A DNA stretch of 22,577 bases from a virus, in IMG/VR virus record IMGVR_UViG_3300043411_000276, positions 1-22,577 of that record. One strand, 5' to 3'. The translations under genes were made by a program, and so were the position numbers. Below the pieces are notes generated by a model. The model was given only the letters and a program-made list of their open reading frames with translations, had not been told where the DNA came from and ran no database searches. This document shows, in pieces, positions 8,818-17,725 of the stretch (the stretch's first letter is position 1; each line of letters opens with the position of its first letter).

Positions 8818-10134
8818 ATGGCGAGCAATCCTTTTCTAATCGACGCGCCGGATGTGGCGATGCGCTACAACCAAGGATTCGATATTGGTCGCCAGCGCGC
8901 AATGCAGGATCAGGCAATCAAGGATCAAGTAGCGGCGCAGCAAGCACAAGCGGCGATGATGCGGGATATAAATTCTGTCTCGCAAAATCCAGCGGCAACC
9001 GCAAAAGATTATGTCGGTCTTATGATGCGTTATCCTTCTATGGCGGGGAACATTAAGGATTCGCTATCGACGCTGAATACAGCACAGCAGCAGTCGATGA
9101 TGTCCGATATGTCTCAGATTTACGCAGCCGCACAAAACGGGCGCTCAGACATTGCCACTACACTTACGCAGCGACTCTATGATGTTGCTCAAAGCTCTGG
9201 TGATGAGCAGGGCGTTATGCGATATGGCGCAATGCTGGCAGGACAGCAGGCAGACCCGAATTATCTTAAGAACACCTCAGGGATTGCGATGTCGGCAGTG
9301 TATGGCGACAAGTTCGCTGATATGTTTCCAAAGGTTGTTGACGCGCAGCAGAAGGTAGATTTGATGCCTTACACCACGCAGGAAGCGGCAGGGAAAGGCG
9401 CAGAGGCAGAAGCTAAAGGCGCTCTGGCTTATGAAGCCGGTCTGACAGATATTGAAAGCAAAAAAGAAGAAGCGAAAAGTAGGGTTTTGCAGCGCAGTAT
9501 TGATGCAAAAAAACTACAACTGGAAGGCGAGAAAAACGAGATTGAACGCCAAAAACTCCAAAAAGAAATATCGAAAGGCGAAGCTGAGTTATCGAAAAAT
9601 AGAAAGACAGCATTTTCACAAGCGCAAGGAAAGATTGATGGCGTTCAAGATTCGATTGATACGATAGACAGACTGTATTCTCACAGCGGTTTTTCCAGTG
9701 CGGCAGGCACAGGCGCATCGTTAGAAGGCTACCTAAGCAGTAGTGAGGGCGCTGGAGCAAAAGCGATACTTGATACTGTTCGGTCGCAACAATTCTTGTC
9801 TAATTTGACGGCCGCGAAAGAAGGCGGTGCAACTTTTGGGGCGCTGACAGAAGGCGAGGCGAAGAAATTAGAAGAGAGCGTAGCGGCGGCAACATCGGCG
9901 CAAAGTGTCGGCGATTTGAAAGCAAACCTCGATGTGATTCGCGGCATAATGTTAAGACGCCGTCAGGATATTCTTGCGTCAGGCGATCTACCAACAACCG
10001 GCGGGCGTTATTTAGGCAAGAATCAAAAAACCGGAGCGGCTGTCACGCAGGGCATGGTAAACGCTGTGATGATGAAGCGCCCCGATCTGACGCAAGCGCA
10101 GGTTGTTAATGCTCTTCTGGGTTCAGCGCAATGA
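8818..10134 (+). CDS. DNA ejection protein, P22 gp20-like
   Basis: 438 aa (P22 gp20 is 471 aa). The protein is largely helical, rich in Ala, Gln and Met at the N-terminus (QAIKDQVAAQQAQAAMMRD) with a charged coiled coil of about residues 200-285 (ESKKEEAKSRVLQRSIDAKK and following). It lies in gp20 position, between the gp7- and gp16-like genes, and overlaps the latter by ATGA. It is carried in the head and ejected into the host. Family identity rests mainly on order and composition; motifs are few in this family. Confidence 0.78.
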   Translation: MASNPFLIDAPDVAMRYNQGFDIGRQRAMQDQAIKDQVAAQQAQAAMMRDINSVSQNPAATAKDYVGLMMRYPSMAGNIKDSLSTLNTAQQQSMMSDMSQIYAAAQNGRSDIATTLTQRLYDVAQSSGDEQGVMRYGAMLAGQQADPNYLKNTSGIAMSAVYGDKFADMFPKVVDAQQKVDLMPYTTQEAAGKGAEAEAKGALAYEAGLTDIESKKEEAKSRVLQRSIDAKKLQLEGEKNEIERQKLQKEISKGEAELSKNRKTAFSQAQGKIDGVQDSIDTIDRLYSHSGFSSAAGTGASLEGYLSSSEGAGAKAILDTVRSQQFLSNLTAAKEGGATFGALTEGEAKKLEESVAAATSAQSVGDLKANLDVIRGIMLRRRQDILASGDLPTTGGRYLGKNQKTGAAVTQGMVNAVMMKRPDLTQAQVVNALLGSAQ

Positions 10135-12956
10135 AGGGCTTTCCAACAAGCTACAAGGATCAGGCATACAATGATTTAGACGCTGCAACAGAGCAGCGTC
10201 TAGGTCTGCCGTCTGGGTCGGTGTCTGGGTTGCGGTTGTACGGCGAAAAGTCAAACGCCGATCAGGTTAGCTCGGTCGGCGCAAGAACGCCGTACCAATT
10301 CACGCCGACCACGAGAAAGTTAATTGTAAAAAAATACGGGGTGGATCCATATTTGTCGCCTGAAAACGCATCGGAGGCTGCTGGCTTGCTGATGAAAGAA
10401 TCGTTACAGCGCAATAAGGGCGACTTAGAGCAGGCAATTGGTGAATACCACGGCGGTACAAATCGCAAGGCGTGGGGTCCTGTTAATCACGCCTATCGTG
10501 CGCGTGTAATGTCTGGGATTAACAGCGGCGCAGCGCCAGCTGCTGAAGCTCCGGCGCAATCTGGAAGCGATGGTTACGATCTTGATGCCTTACTAGCACA
10601 GGTCGATGCCGTTGGGACAAGCCAAAAGGCAGAAGCGCAGAAAGAGCAGGGCGATGAATACGATCTCGATGCGCTGTTGGCTCAGGTGTCAGAAGCCGAA
10701 AGCAAGCCTGCGGCTGAAGGCGATGTGTCATTCTCGGACATAGGCAAGGCACCAGAAGTTGACACGCGCGGTATTTTTGAAAAATCAAAAGATGCCGCTG
10801 TGAACGCTGTAACCGGCAATGATAGAGAAGTGGAAAGCACAGAGGCGCTGCAAGATTGGACGGATATGCCAGAGATGCAGTTCGGCGGCAACGAAGGCAT
10901 ACTCCAGAAAATAAAAAACATACCCGCGCTTGGGATGACTGCTTTTACAGGCGGGGAAGAAACCGCAAAGATTCTCAAAAATGTCTATCCTGACATGCAG
11001 ATTTCGCAAGACGCGAAAGGCAATTATCTGTTTACTTCGCCAACAGATGGCAAGCAGTACGCATTCAAGCCCGGATTCAGAGCATCCGATATTCCTCGAG
11101 CTGTTGGACAAACGCTTGCTTACACCGCCGGCGCACCCGAAACTATTGCAGGCAGAGCATTGTTGTCGGCAGGCGTACAGGGCGCTATTGAGACGGGCGA
11201 GGCGGCGGCTGGCGGTGATTTTGATGCGGGGGAAGTTGCGCTTGCAGGTCTGTCTGTTCCGGCTATTGAAGCGCCAATAAAAGCGGCAGCGCCTGCTGTA
11301 AGGTCGCTTGCATCAAAAGTTTTGCCTAAAAAAGCCGCGCAGAATGTTGGTGATGTTGTTCCAGCTGCGCCTGATATTCCCGCTGCTGCGCCCGCTGTTG
11401 ATGTGCCAGTTAAGTCGATGGATGAGATAATCAACGCGGTAGAAGTTCCCGATGCAGATTTTGCCGGACTAGTTAAAAAAGCGCAGTCAAACACTATCGG
11501 ATCGACCGCCGCGAAGGAGAAGCTGGCAGATATTGTTGCCGTCAATACAGACGCTGCTGATGCCGCAAAAGCGCTTGGTCTTGATTTACCCACGGATATT
11601 CTGGCGGATTCTAGGCAGCTTTCCGAGGCTGCGGCTGCAGGTCGTGGCATACAGACAAGCCAAGACTCGAAGGCGTGGTTTGCCACCATGAAGGCAACAA
11701 ATGAGAAAATGGAGGAGACATTAAAAAAACTTGATGCGGTAGACGATATGTCTTTAGTTTCGCAAAAAGTGAAGGAATCGCTTGATGTGCAGACAAAAAC
11801 AGCGCGCGCCGATGCGGGGAAATTATACAAAGAAGTCGATGAAGCTGTTCCTCGTTCCAGCGTAGCCGATGTGACAGAAACGAAAAGGCTAATTGAAGAA
11901 ACGCTGGCAGAGGTTGGAGAAGCAAATCTTAGCAGTGGCGAGAAAAAGCTGCTGGAATTGGTACGCGATCCAGATACAACTATTGCCGCGATGAACCGTC
12001 AGCGCGAAGAAATAGGTGCTGCGCTGGCAGGGAAAGACAGCGCATACATGCAGGGCGGCAGGTCTGAATTGGGAACTCTTAAGCGTATGTATGGTGCGAT
12101 GGCGCAAGACAAGTACAACACGATTTTGCGGCAAGGCGGCGAAGATGCGGCAAATAAACTTCTTGCAGCTAACAAACTAAATGCCAATGCAGCGCGAATT
12201 GAGAAGCGCATAATTGAAGGCTTTGGCAAGGAAGGAGAAGGCAGTGTAGCCACAGCGATAAGAGCCGCATTAAAAACAGGCGCAAGTGCTGGTGATGTAA
12301 AGGCTATAAACAAGTTGATGCGCGTGGTTCCTGCAGAAAACAAGCGCGAAGTGCTAATGTCCGGCATTCTTTCATTGGCGACAACGAAAAGCGGGCATTT
12401 CAACACAAAAGCGTTTTCCGAGCTTTACCAAGGGTTACGCAAAAACTCCGATGTGTATAAGTCAATTTCGCAACACCTATCGCCTGCCGAGCAAAACATT
12501 CTGCGCGATATGTATGTCATATCGAAGCGCGTGAGTGCAGCCGAGCAGCTTATTAGCAAGACCGGCAAGGCTAATCAGCCGCTAATAAAAGCGCTGTCAG
12601 ACGGTTCTCTAATACAGAAACTAGCGGAATCGCAAGCCGGACAGATTGCGGCAAAAACTGCTGGGGCGGCGTCTGTTGGTATGGTGTCGCCTTCTACAAT
12701 CATTCAAGCCGTTGCCAAAACTCCTGAGAATAGGCTGCTTGCTGTCACTCAGTTTTTGGGTAGTGATGAGTTCGCAAATCTTGCCAGAAAACCGGCTGGC
12801 AGCAATGCAGAAAAGACGGCAATCAATAAGGTGGCTGCGTCGAAAAAATTTGCTACACTCGCGAAACAAATGAACGCCCGCGATTTTAGCGAAAGACAAA
12901 AGTTATTGTCTGGTATCTTGCAGACTATTGCAGCCGAACAAAGAGAGAGCGAATAA
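10131..12956 (+). CDS. DNA ejection protein with lytic transglycosylase domain, gp16-like
   Basis: 941 aa, much longer than P22 gp16 (609 aa). Residues 36-130 form an SLT-like lytic transglycosylase domain: the likely catalytic Glu is E39 in LYGEKS, followed by SSVGARTPYQFTP, NASEAAGLLM and EYHGGTNRKAWG. This would cut peptidoglycan during DNA entry. A low-complexity linker follows, with the decapeptide YDLDALLAQV twice (residues 149-158 and 177-186). A hydrophobic Ala/Gly-rich segment of about residues 325-380 may insert in membranes, and the rest is long helical coiled coil. The gene starts by ATGA overlap with the gp20-like gene. The enzyme domain call is good; the gp16 role follows from position. 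Confidence 0.83.
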   Translation: MKGFPTSYKDQAYNDLDAATEQRLGLPSGSVSGLRLYGEKSNADQVSSVGARTPYQFTPTTRKLIVKKYGVDPYLSPENASEAAGLLMKESLQRNKGDLEQAIGEYHGGTNRKAWGPVNHAYRARVMSGINSGAAPAAEAPAQSGSDGYDLDALLAQVDAVGTSQKAEAQKEQGDEYDLDALLAQVSEAESKPAAEGDVSFSDIGKAPEVDTRGIFEKSKDAAVNAVTGNDREVESTEALQDWTDMPEMQFGGNEGILQKIKNIPALGMTAFTGGEETAKILKNVYPDMQISQDAKGNYLFTSPTDGKQYAFKPGFRASDIPRAVGQTLAYTAGAPETIAGRALLSAGVQGAIETGEAAAGGDFDAGEVALAGLSVPAIEAPIKAAAPAVRSLASKVLPKKAAQNVGDVVPAAPDIPAAAPAVDVPVKSMDEIINAVEVPDADFAGLVKKAQSNTIGSTAAKEKLADIVAVNTDAADAAKALGLDLPTDILADSRQLSEAAAAGRGIQTSQDSKAWFATMKATNEKMEETLKKLDAVDDMSLVSQKVKESLDVQTKTARADAGKLYKEVDEAVPRSSVADVTETKRLIEETLAEVGEANLSSGEKKLLELVRDPDTTIAAMNRQREEIGAALAGKDSAYMQGGRSELGTLKRMYGAMAQDKYNTILRQGGEDAANKLLAANKLNANAARIEKRIIEGFGKEGEGSVATAIRAALKTGASAGDVKAINKLMRVVPAENKREVLMSGILSLATTKSGHFNTKAFSELYQGLRKNSDVYKSISQHLSPAEQNILRDMYVISKRVSAAEQLISKTGKANQPLIKALSDGSLIQKLAESQAGQIAAKTAGAASVGMVSPSTIIQAVAKTPENRLLAVTQFLGSDEFANLARKPAGSNAEKTAINKVAASKKFATLAKQMNARDFSERQKLLSGILQTIAAEQRESE

Positions 12957-14798
12957 ATGAGAGCGATACAGCAACCTTTTGAAATCTACTTTGATTTAGA
13001 TGGGTCACCTCTTGAAGGTGGTGCTATTTACATCGGCGAGGCGAACAAAAACCCAGAGCTGTATCCTGTGCAGGTTTTCACTGACAAAACAGGAATGCAG
13101 CCTATTGCACAACCGGTTGGCACGATTGGCGGGTATTTGTCGCGCAACGGATCGCCGTGCGCTCTGTTTACTGCAGGATCGTACTCTATGACGGTGAGGA
13201 ATAGTCGAGGCGAGATTGTCTACAATCTGCGCGACTCTGCTGAGGGTGGCAGTCAGGGAGGTGATGGAACAGAGAATGCTGTTGATGATTTTGGCGCTGT
13301 TGGCGATGGTGTAACAGACAACTTTTCTGCGCTGACGGATATTTTTTCCAGCACGGACAGTAAGGTTTTCGTTCCTGCAGGAATCTATAATCTTGAGTCG
13401 ATGGTTACGATCGACATTGAGAACATGGAGATTTGCGGTGTTCGCGGTCAAACAATTATCAGGTCGTCGAGCCTGTCGAAAATGTTTGATCTTGTTCGCA
13501 TGGTTAATTCCAAGATTTGCGGCATCACTTTCGTATCTGACTCTGCGCTCGTTGCTGCGGCAGACGGCGTTGTTTGCGGCGATGAAGCAGAGCTGACGAA
13601 CTCTGTCATTACATGGTGTCAGTTTGAGGCTCCTGTATGTAACGCAGGCGGGTTTGTTGTAAACGGGACAACAACAATTGACAGCTTTTTCTTTATTGAT
13701 AATGTTGTCAGAAATGTTGGAGCCAAGGGGGTTTTGTTTTCAGGTTCGGCGTGTTCTGGCTTGAAGCTGGACATGAATATCATAGAAAACACTGGATTGT
13801 TTGCATCGGCTGATGGTGATGGGTTGAGCATAGGCGGTGCAATGAATGATGCCGTTGCATCAAACACAACAGTAATCAACGCGAAAACAAACGCTTTTAA
13901 CTTGTACGACCATTCCCGCTCAACGATTGACGGTCTTAGCTGTCAGGCAAACTCAAGGGTTTGTGGCGCGAGAATATCCGGCACGACTGATGTTAAATTA
14001 GATGATTTGTTCCTGCCGCTGTCTGATTACTTCACGGTTAACGCTTCAACAAACATCCGCGCGTCAAATGTAAATATAAAATCAAGTGCTATTAACGCGC
14101 TGAGATTTACGGGGGCTTCGGAGTTCAACGAGTTTCATTTAGGCACATGGGACAACTCTGCGTCTGCTGATGATGTTAACGGTGCGGTGGTGCTGTCCGA
14201 TGGCGCTGACGCGAAGAACAACAGACTTTCTCATTTGCGTCTGGAGCCTCGCACTGGAAAGACAATGGTTAAGCAAATAAACACAGCAAAACAGCCAGAG
14301 ATTATACACTGTTACAACGCAGCGAGTGGAGATGTTGTATCGAGTGATCTGCTAGATTGGACAGGCTTTACTTTATCGACAGAAGCAGGTCTTGTCTTAG
14401 ACAAAGAAGCGAGGTACCAAATAAATAACGGCATTGTTACTTGCTACTTCCGCGTATTTGTTACCGAGGATGTTGGCGTTTTGTCACCGACAAAAACATT
14501 CAGAATTGACGGATTGCCGGTGGAACCAGATAGACGACTTCTTGGCGAGGATCCGGCGATAGCTGGCACTCTGTACGCGCTCACAGGTGCTGCAACAATA
14601 TACAATCCAGCCACTTTACCGAGTCCAACAAAAGGATACTGCGTCGTGCAATACCAAAATATATCCTCTCTTGATCCATCGCCCGCACAGGATCGTATTT
14701 TGTTAGAAATAATTGATGGCGATGGAAGTACCGACATGTCGACTTGGCGCGATAACGGTATATGCGCTGGCAGCTTTTCTTACCCATCGGGGGCATAA
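12957..14798 (+). CDS. Tailspike with P22-type head-binding domain
   Basis: 613 aa (P22 gp9 is 666 aa). Residues 1 to about 95 (QQPFEIYFDLDGSPLEGGAIYIGEANKNPELYPVQVFTDK, then GYLSRNGSP and YSMTVRNSRGEIVY) match the P22 tailspike head-binding domain, which docks on the tail hub. After a Gly-rich linker, NAVDDFGAVGDGVTDNFSAL is the usual start of a pectate-lyase-like beta helix. The remaining helix and C-terminal beta domain decide the receptor, probably a surface polysaccharide. No catalytic acidic pair can be assigned by eye. GAGAGAGCG precedes ATG 12957, directly after the gp16-like stop. Confidence 0.9.
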   Translation: MRAIQQPFEIYFDLDGSPLEGGAIYIGEANKNPELYPVQVFTDKTGMQPIAQPVGTIGGYLSRNGSPCALFTAGSYSMTVRNSRGEIVYNLRDSAEGGSQGGDGTENAVDDFGAVGDGVTDNFSALTDIFSSTDSKVFVPAGIYNLESMVTIDIENMEICGVRGQTIIRSSSLSKMFDLVRMVNSKICGITFVSDSALVAAADGVVCGDEAELTNSVITWCQFEAPVCNAGGFVVNGTTTIDSFFFIDNVVRNVGAKGVLFSGSACSGLKLDMNIIENTGLFASADGDGLSIGGAMNDAVASNTTVINAKTNAFNLYDHSRSTIDGLSCQANSRVCGARISGTTDVKLDDLFLPLSDYFTVNASTNIRASNVNIKSSAINALRFTGASEFNEFHLGTWDNSASADDVNGAVVLSDGADAKNNRLSHLRLEPRTGKTMVKQINTAKQPEIIHCYNAASGDVVSSDLLDWTGFTLSTEAGLVLDKEARYQINNGIVTCYFRVFVTEDVGVLSPTKTFRIDGLPVEPDRRLLGEDPAIAGTLYALTGAATIYNPATLPSPTKGYCVVQYQNISSLDPSPAQDRILLEIIDGDGSTDMSTWRDNGICAGSFSYPSGA

Positions 14799-14801
14799 AT
14801 T

Positions 14802-15491
14802 ATGACAATTTTAGCAGTAGAAAAAAACGACAAACTCACAGACGCAATCTGGAAACTGCAAGGACAAACATTGGCGGCGCGGGGTGTTGCAATTATCGAC
14901 ACAGGCGCAGGCTCTACTTACACCATGACCGCTGAAGAAAGCGCGGCGGCTTTGTGGACGTTCGTGGGCGGTACGGCTGATTGCGTGGTAACTCCTGTTA
15001 TCAACACGTTAACACAAGGGGTTAAATACGTTTCAACAATATTTAGTGGTTTTGACATTACCATAGGCGGGGTAAAGTTTAATAAAGCCGCTTATGGGTC
15101 TCAACCTGCGTTTATGTCAGAAGCCGCTGGTTTTATTTTGGCACCGCTCTCTGACGGTGCTGCAAACTCGCGTGTGTTTGAGCAAGACCAAGATTCGTAT
15201 TTTCTCGCTGATTTAATCAACGGAACCTACAATTATTTTTCCAACGCTTCTGCTGTAACTTTAACCGTGCAGCTAAACGCAACCGCTGCAATACCGGCCA
15301 ATGCCGAGTATCAAATTGAAGCGCGTGGTGCAGGTGGTTTGACGATTGTTGCGGGCACAGACGGTGTAGATACCGTAAACATCATTCCGCCAAAGGTCGG
15401 AAGTTTAGTTTTGGCGCAGGGAGATTTTGTGAAAATAAAAAGAACGGGTGTTGATGAGTTTAAGCTGATCGGAACTACAGCGTCCGAGTAG
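14802..15491 (+). CDS. Probable tail or virion-associated protein
   Basis: 229 aa, three bases after the tailspike stop. The C-terminal half (QIEARGAGGLTIVAGTDGVD, PPKVGSLVLAQGDFVKIKRTGVDEFKLIG) has the beta-strand pattern found at the ends of phage fibre and appendage proteins, where a small sandwich domain follows Gly-rich turns. Residues 1-60 are mixed helix and strand without known motifs. The position directly after the tailspike suggests a second appendage protein, a spike-associated factor or a superinfection-related product. I do not recognise the family with certainty. Confidence 0.6.
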   Translation: MTILAVEKNDKLTDAIWKLQGQTLAARGVAIIDTGAGSTYTMTAEESAAALWTFVGGTADCVVTPVINTLTQGVKYVSTIFSGFDITIGGVKFNKAAYGSQPAFMSEAAGFILAPLSDGAANSRVFEQDQDSYFLADLINGTYNYFSNASAVTLTVQLNATAAIPANAEYQIEARGAGGLTIVAGTDGVDTVNIIPPKVGSLVLAQGDFVKIKRTGVDEFKLIGTTASE

Positions 15492-15524
15492 ACAACTTTA
15501 ATTTTTAACAGAGGTAAAAACAAC

Positions 15525-15866
15525 ATGAACGCAGTCAATATCACAGTACCTTTTTTGTTTAATGGCGTACATTACCAAGGCATGTCAGTACACAACGGCG
15601 TAGATTTCGAGCTGCTTGATGTACCTTGCTCTGAGCCTGATCGTGCGATCACTTTGGAGGGTTCTATCTGTATAAACGGCGAGACTGTTCCGGTTTCGTT
15701 GTCCGGCGTTATCCCAGCCGTGCAGAAAAAACTACTTTCAATTACCGGCGCTGAAGAAGGCTCATACCCGAAAGGCGTGTTGGTCAACGGTTTTTCTGCC
15801 GTGAACCCCGACGAGCCAGCGCACCCGCTGTATTTGCAGATCGTGCCAGCGTCATCAGCGGAGTAA
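15525..15866 (+). CDS. Unknown small protein, beta-rich
   Basis: 113 aa, preceded by CAGAGGTAAAAACAAC, a good ribosome site. It begins NITVPFLFNGVHYQGMSVHN and is mostly predicted strand. There is no signal peptide, membrane segment, cysteine cluster or catalytic motif visible. It sits between the tail appendage genes and the endolysin, four bases from the latter, and ends with a sequence that also supplies the endolysin ribosome site (GCGGAG). A minor structural protein is a fair guess; nothing in the sequence proves it. Confidence 0.6.
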   Translation: MNAVNITVPFLFNGVHYQGMSVHNGVDFELLDVPCSEPDRAITLEGSICINGETVPVSLSGVIPAVQKKLLSITGAEEGSYPKGVLVNGFSAVNPDEPAHPLYLQIVPASSAE

Positions 15867-15870
15867 CACC

Positions 15871-16332
15871 GTGAACAAAAAAGCCGGGCTTGGTTTTTCT
15901 GCGATCCTATTAGCGTGCGGACTTGTAGCTAATTTTGAAGGTTATGTGCCGCGCACTTACAGTGATCCGGTAGGTATTCCAACAATATGTTATGGAGAAA
16001 CTGACAAGGAAGTTATCAGTTTCAACACGCTAAACCGCGAGCAATGCACGGTGCTGCTGGGAGCTTCGCTGGCAGAACATGCGAGGCTAGTAGCCCCATG
16101 TATTACCCGCGAGATCAAACCTTACGAGGCGGCTGCGGTGTTGTCGTGGTCATACAATGTTGGCTCAGGTGCAGCGTGTAAATCTACGCTAATTAAAAAG
16201 CTGAACGCTGGGCAGGAGTGGTGCAGCGAATTAAAGCGGTGGGATAAGGCGGGCGGGCAGGTGTTGAAAGGCTTAACAAAGCGCCGTGCTGCTGAGTATC
16301 AAATGTGTACGACAGGAAAATGGGATGCTTAA
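15871..16332 (+). CDS. Endolysin, GH24 lysozyme
   Basis: 153 aa with a GTG start at 15871 and GGAG eight bases upstream. FEGYVPRTYSDPVGIPT carries the complete GH24 catalytic triad in its family spacing: E23, D32 (E-x8-D) and T38 (D-x5-T). The enzyme hydrolyses the glycan strands of peptidoglycan at lysis. Residues 7-20 (LGFSAILLACGLVA) are hydrophobic and run directly into the catalytic Glu, so the protein may be a signal-anchor-release endolysin exported by the Sec system and not dependent on a large-hole holin. This last point is inference. The stop overlaps the Rz-like gene start. Confidence 0.92.
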   Translation: MNKKAGLGFSAILLACGLVANFEGYVPRTYSDPVGIPTICYGETDKEVISFNTLNREQCTVLLGASLAEHARLVAPCITREIKPYEAAAVLSWSYNVGSGAACKSTLIKKLNAGQEWCSELKRWDKAGGQVLKGLTKRRAAEYQMCTTGKWDA

Positions 16333-16708
16333 TTTTGCTGCTACATTGCTGAACAACTGGCGCGTGGTTTTGTTTGTCGCGCTGATCGGTTTTCTGACGC
16401 TGTTTTTTACCGTGCAGAAAGCGCGTTTGACTGCTGCACAACACAGTGCAGACGAAGCGCGTGCAGAGTTGTTGCAATACAAAACCGCAGCGCAATCATT
16501 GAGTGAAGAGCTGGAAAAAACAAACGCTCGCATACAGGAAACAGATAAGTTATTGGCGCAACGCGAACAAGAAAAAATAGCTGCTGAAAAAGTCGCCGCG
16601 ACTGCGCGGAAAAAATACCGATCAATTGTGGAGAAAAGCGATGATGCGTGTATGGGTAGCGCTGTGCCTGCTGATGTGCTTGTCTGGATGCACGACAACA
16701 CAAACTAA
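16325..16708 (+). CDS. Inner-membrane spanin, Rz-like
   Basis: 127 aa from ATG 16325 with AGGA upstream, overlapping the endolysin stop by eight bases. Residues of about 12-30 (WRVVLFVALIGFLTLFFTV) are a single N-terminal membrane anchor, followed by a long periplasmic coiled coil (about residues 35-105, rich in Ala, Glu and Lys). This is the architecture of Rz i-spanins, which pair with the Rz1 lipoprotein to fuse the two membranes in the last step of lysis. The nested reading frame of Rz1 in its 3' part supports the call. Confidence 0.88.
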   Translation: MLNFAATLLNNWRVVLFVALIGFLTLFFTVQKARLTAAQHSADEARAELLQYKTAAQSLSEELEKTNARIQETDKLLAQREQEKIAAEKVAATARKKYRSIVEKSDDACMGSAVPADVLVWMHDNTN

Positions 16709-16877
16709 AACCGTACATGCCGCGCCGCCTGCCGCGCTGCTGCAAGATTGCCCTGTGCCAGAGGTGGATGTAAAAAACTGGGGGGATTTGCCGCCTGCCG
16801 TAGTTGAGATGCGTAACGCGCTCGTAAGCTGCAACCGCGACAAGGATAAATTACGACAATGGGCAGAAATAAAATGA
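16641..16877 (+). CDS. Outer-membrane spanin lipoprotein, Rz1-like
   Basis: 78 aa in another frame inside and beyond the Rz gene (68 bases of overlap). ATG 16641 is preceded by GGAGAAAAGCG; a GTG at 16626 is less likely. The signal sequence MMRVWVALCLLMCLSGC ends in a lipobox (LSGC) with the lipidated Cys at residue 17. Pro-containing segments follow (HAAPPAAL, DCPVPEVD, GDLPPAV), as usual for Rz1. It sits in the outer membrane and contacts Rz across the periplasm. The end overlaps the next start by ATGA. Confidence 0.9.
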   Translation: MMRVWVALCLLMCLSGCTTTQTKTVHAAPPAALLQDCPVPEVDVKNWGDLPPAVVEMRNALVSCNRDKDKLRQWAEIK

Positions 16878-17221
16878 GCGGATGCGATAAAAAATTGTGC
16901 GAGGAAATTCAGGATAGATTGCGCGAAGTCGAGCATAACGATGTGCGTTTTGCCGAGGCACTGGAAGGCATCAAAAAAAACACGGACGAATTGTTGTCAG
17001 TTGCGCGCCAACAGGTGCGGCTGGAAGAGCGACAAATATCGCAAGGGCAAGCTATTGACCGTGCTTTCGCTGCAATTGAGAAGCTGTCGGCAGCGAGTGA
17101 CGCGCGATTGCGATTGCTTGAATCTAACGCGCCGACGAATAACCTGGCAACAAAATGGATTTTTGCCGGTGTTGCTGCCGCGATTTCTGCTGCTGTGACA
17201 TGGGTGGGGAAACATCTATGA
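16874..17221 (+). CDS. Coiled-coil protein with C-terminal membrane anchor, lysis module
   Basis: 115 aa from ATG 16874, coupled to the Rz1 stop by ATGA; an ATG at 16859 in frame is the alternative. Residues of about 5-85 are charged coiled coil (CEEIQDRLREVEHNDVRFAE and following). The final 20 residues (WIFAGVAAAISAAVTWVGKHL) form one transmembrane helix, so it is a tail-anchored inner membrane protein with its bulk in the cytoplasm. It could be a holin-like or antiholin-like factor, since no other holin is visible in the lysis module, but a single C-terminal helix is not a classical holin. Function unproven. Confidence 0.72.
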   Translation: MSGCDKKLCEEIQDRLREVEHNDVRFAEALEGIKKNTDELLSVARQQVRLEERQISQGQAIDRAFAAIEKLSAASDARLRLLESNAPTNNLATKWIFAGVAAAISAAVTWVGKHL

Positions 17222-17610
17222 TCAGAGCAATCCACTATCGTCGATACGACCACAAAAACTATCGGTTCATTCTGACCGCGCCGTTGACGCTGGACACGGG
17301 TATTATCAACCGCGCATGCAAAACGGATTGGATCGAGCTGGATCGCAACGGCGTGATGACGCTATCGGCTGGCTACGCATGGGACGGTGCAAGCGGTATT
17401 GCGATCAATACCGAAAACAGTGTGCGTGCGAGTTGCGGACACGATGCGCTGTATCAGTTGATCCGTTTGGGATTGCTGCCGCGCACCAAGCGACTGCAAG
17501 CGGATAGCGATTTGCGAAAGTGGCTCATCGAGGACGGAATGCTGGAGCTACGCGCTGGCATTTGGTTTCTCGCCGTGCGATTATTCGGAGAGCTGTATGA
17601 ACAACGATGA
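17218..17610 (+). CDS. DUF1353 family protein
   Basis: 130 aa from ATG 17218, coupled by ATGA to the preceding gene. The pattern LTLDTGIINRACKTDWIELDRNGVMTLSAGYAWDGASG, then SCGHDALYQLIRLGLLP and the charged C-terminal helix, is that of DUF1353, small proteins common near phage lysis genes and of unknown role. H and D of GHDALYQ are conserved in the family, which hints at a metal or catalytic site. It is the last rightward gene. Its 3' end overlaps a leftward gene fragment on the other strand by 86 bases. Confidence 0.85.
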   Translation: MIRAIHYRRYDHKNYRFILTAPLTLDTGIINRACKTDWIELDRNGVMTLSAGYAWDGASGIAINTENSVRASCGHDALYQLIRLGLLPRTKRLQADSDLRKWLIEDGMLELRAGIWFLAVRLFGELYEQR

Positions 17611-17725
17611 TGTTTCTGCGCAAGTAGTTCGCAATGTCAGCGCTGTCCCAAAGCTGATTCTGCACAGGCACTTGCGGCTGTAGTTTTTCCGCGATCATGT
17701 TTGCTATTTGTTCAATTCTGCTCAT
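17525..17725 (-). pseudogene. Truncated helix-turn-helix (excisionase-like) gene remnant
   Basis: 66 codons from ATG 17725. Residues 1-42 (MSRIEQIANMIAEKLQPQVP, then LWDSADIANYLRRN) look like small phage DNA-binding or AlpA/excisionase-type proteins, where W-x-x-x-D-I-A-x-Y-L opens a winged helix. In that family the frame continues with a recognition helix and a wing containing FP and R-P; here the sequence after residue 43 becomes unrelated and is simply the antisense of the DUF1353 gene end. I therefore read it as a gene that lost its 3' half at about 17611. A short functional protein is possible but less likely. The gene lies just past the cassette array, in the direction of the early operon. 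Confidence 0.5.

Noticed and set aside
11120-11830. 236-codon minus-strand frame inside the gp16-like gene
   Set aside because: Antisense shadow of an Ala-rich coding region, low-complexity Ser/Ala product and no ribosome site.
17597-17682. Short plus-strand frame starting MNNDDVSAQVV after DUF1353
   Set aside because: 28 codons, no ribosome site of its own and antisense to the helix-turn-helix remnant.
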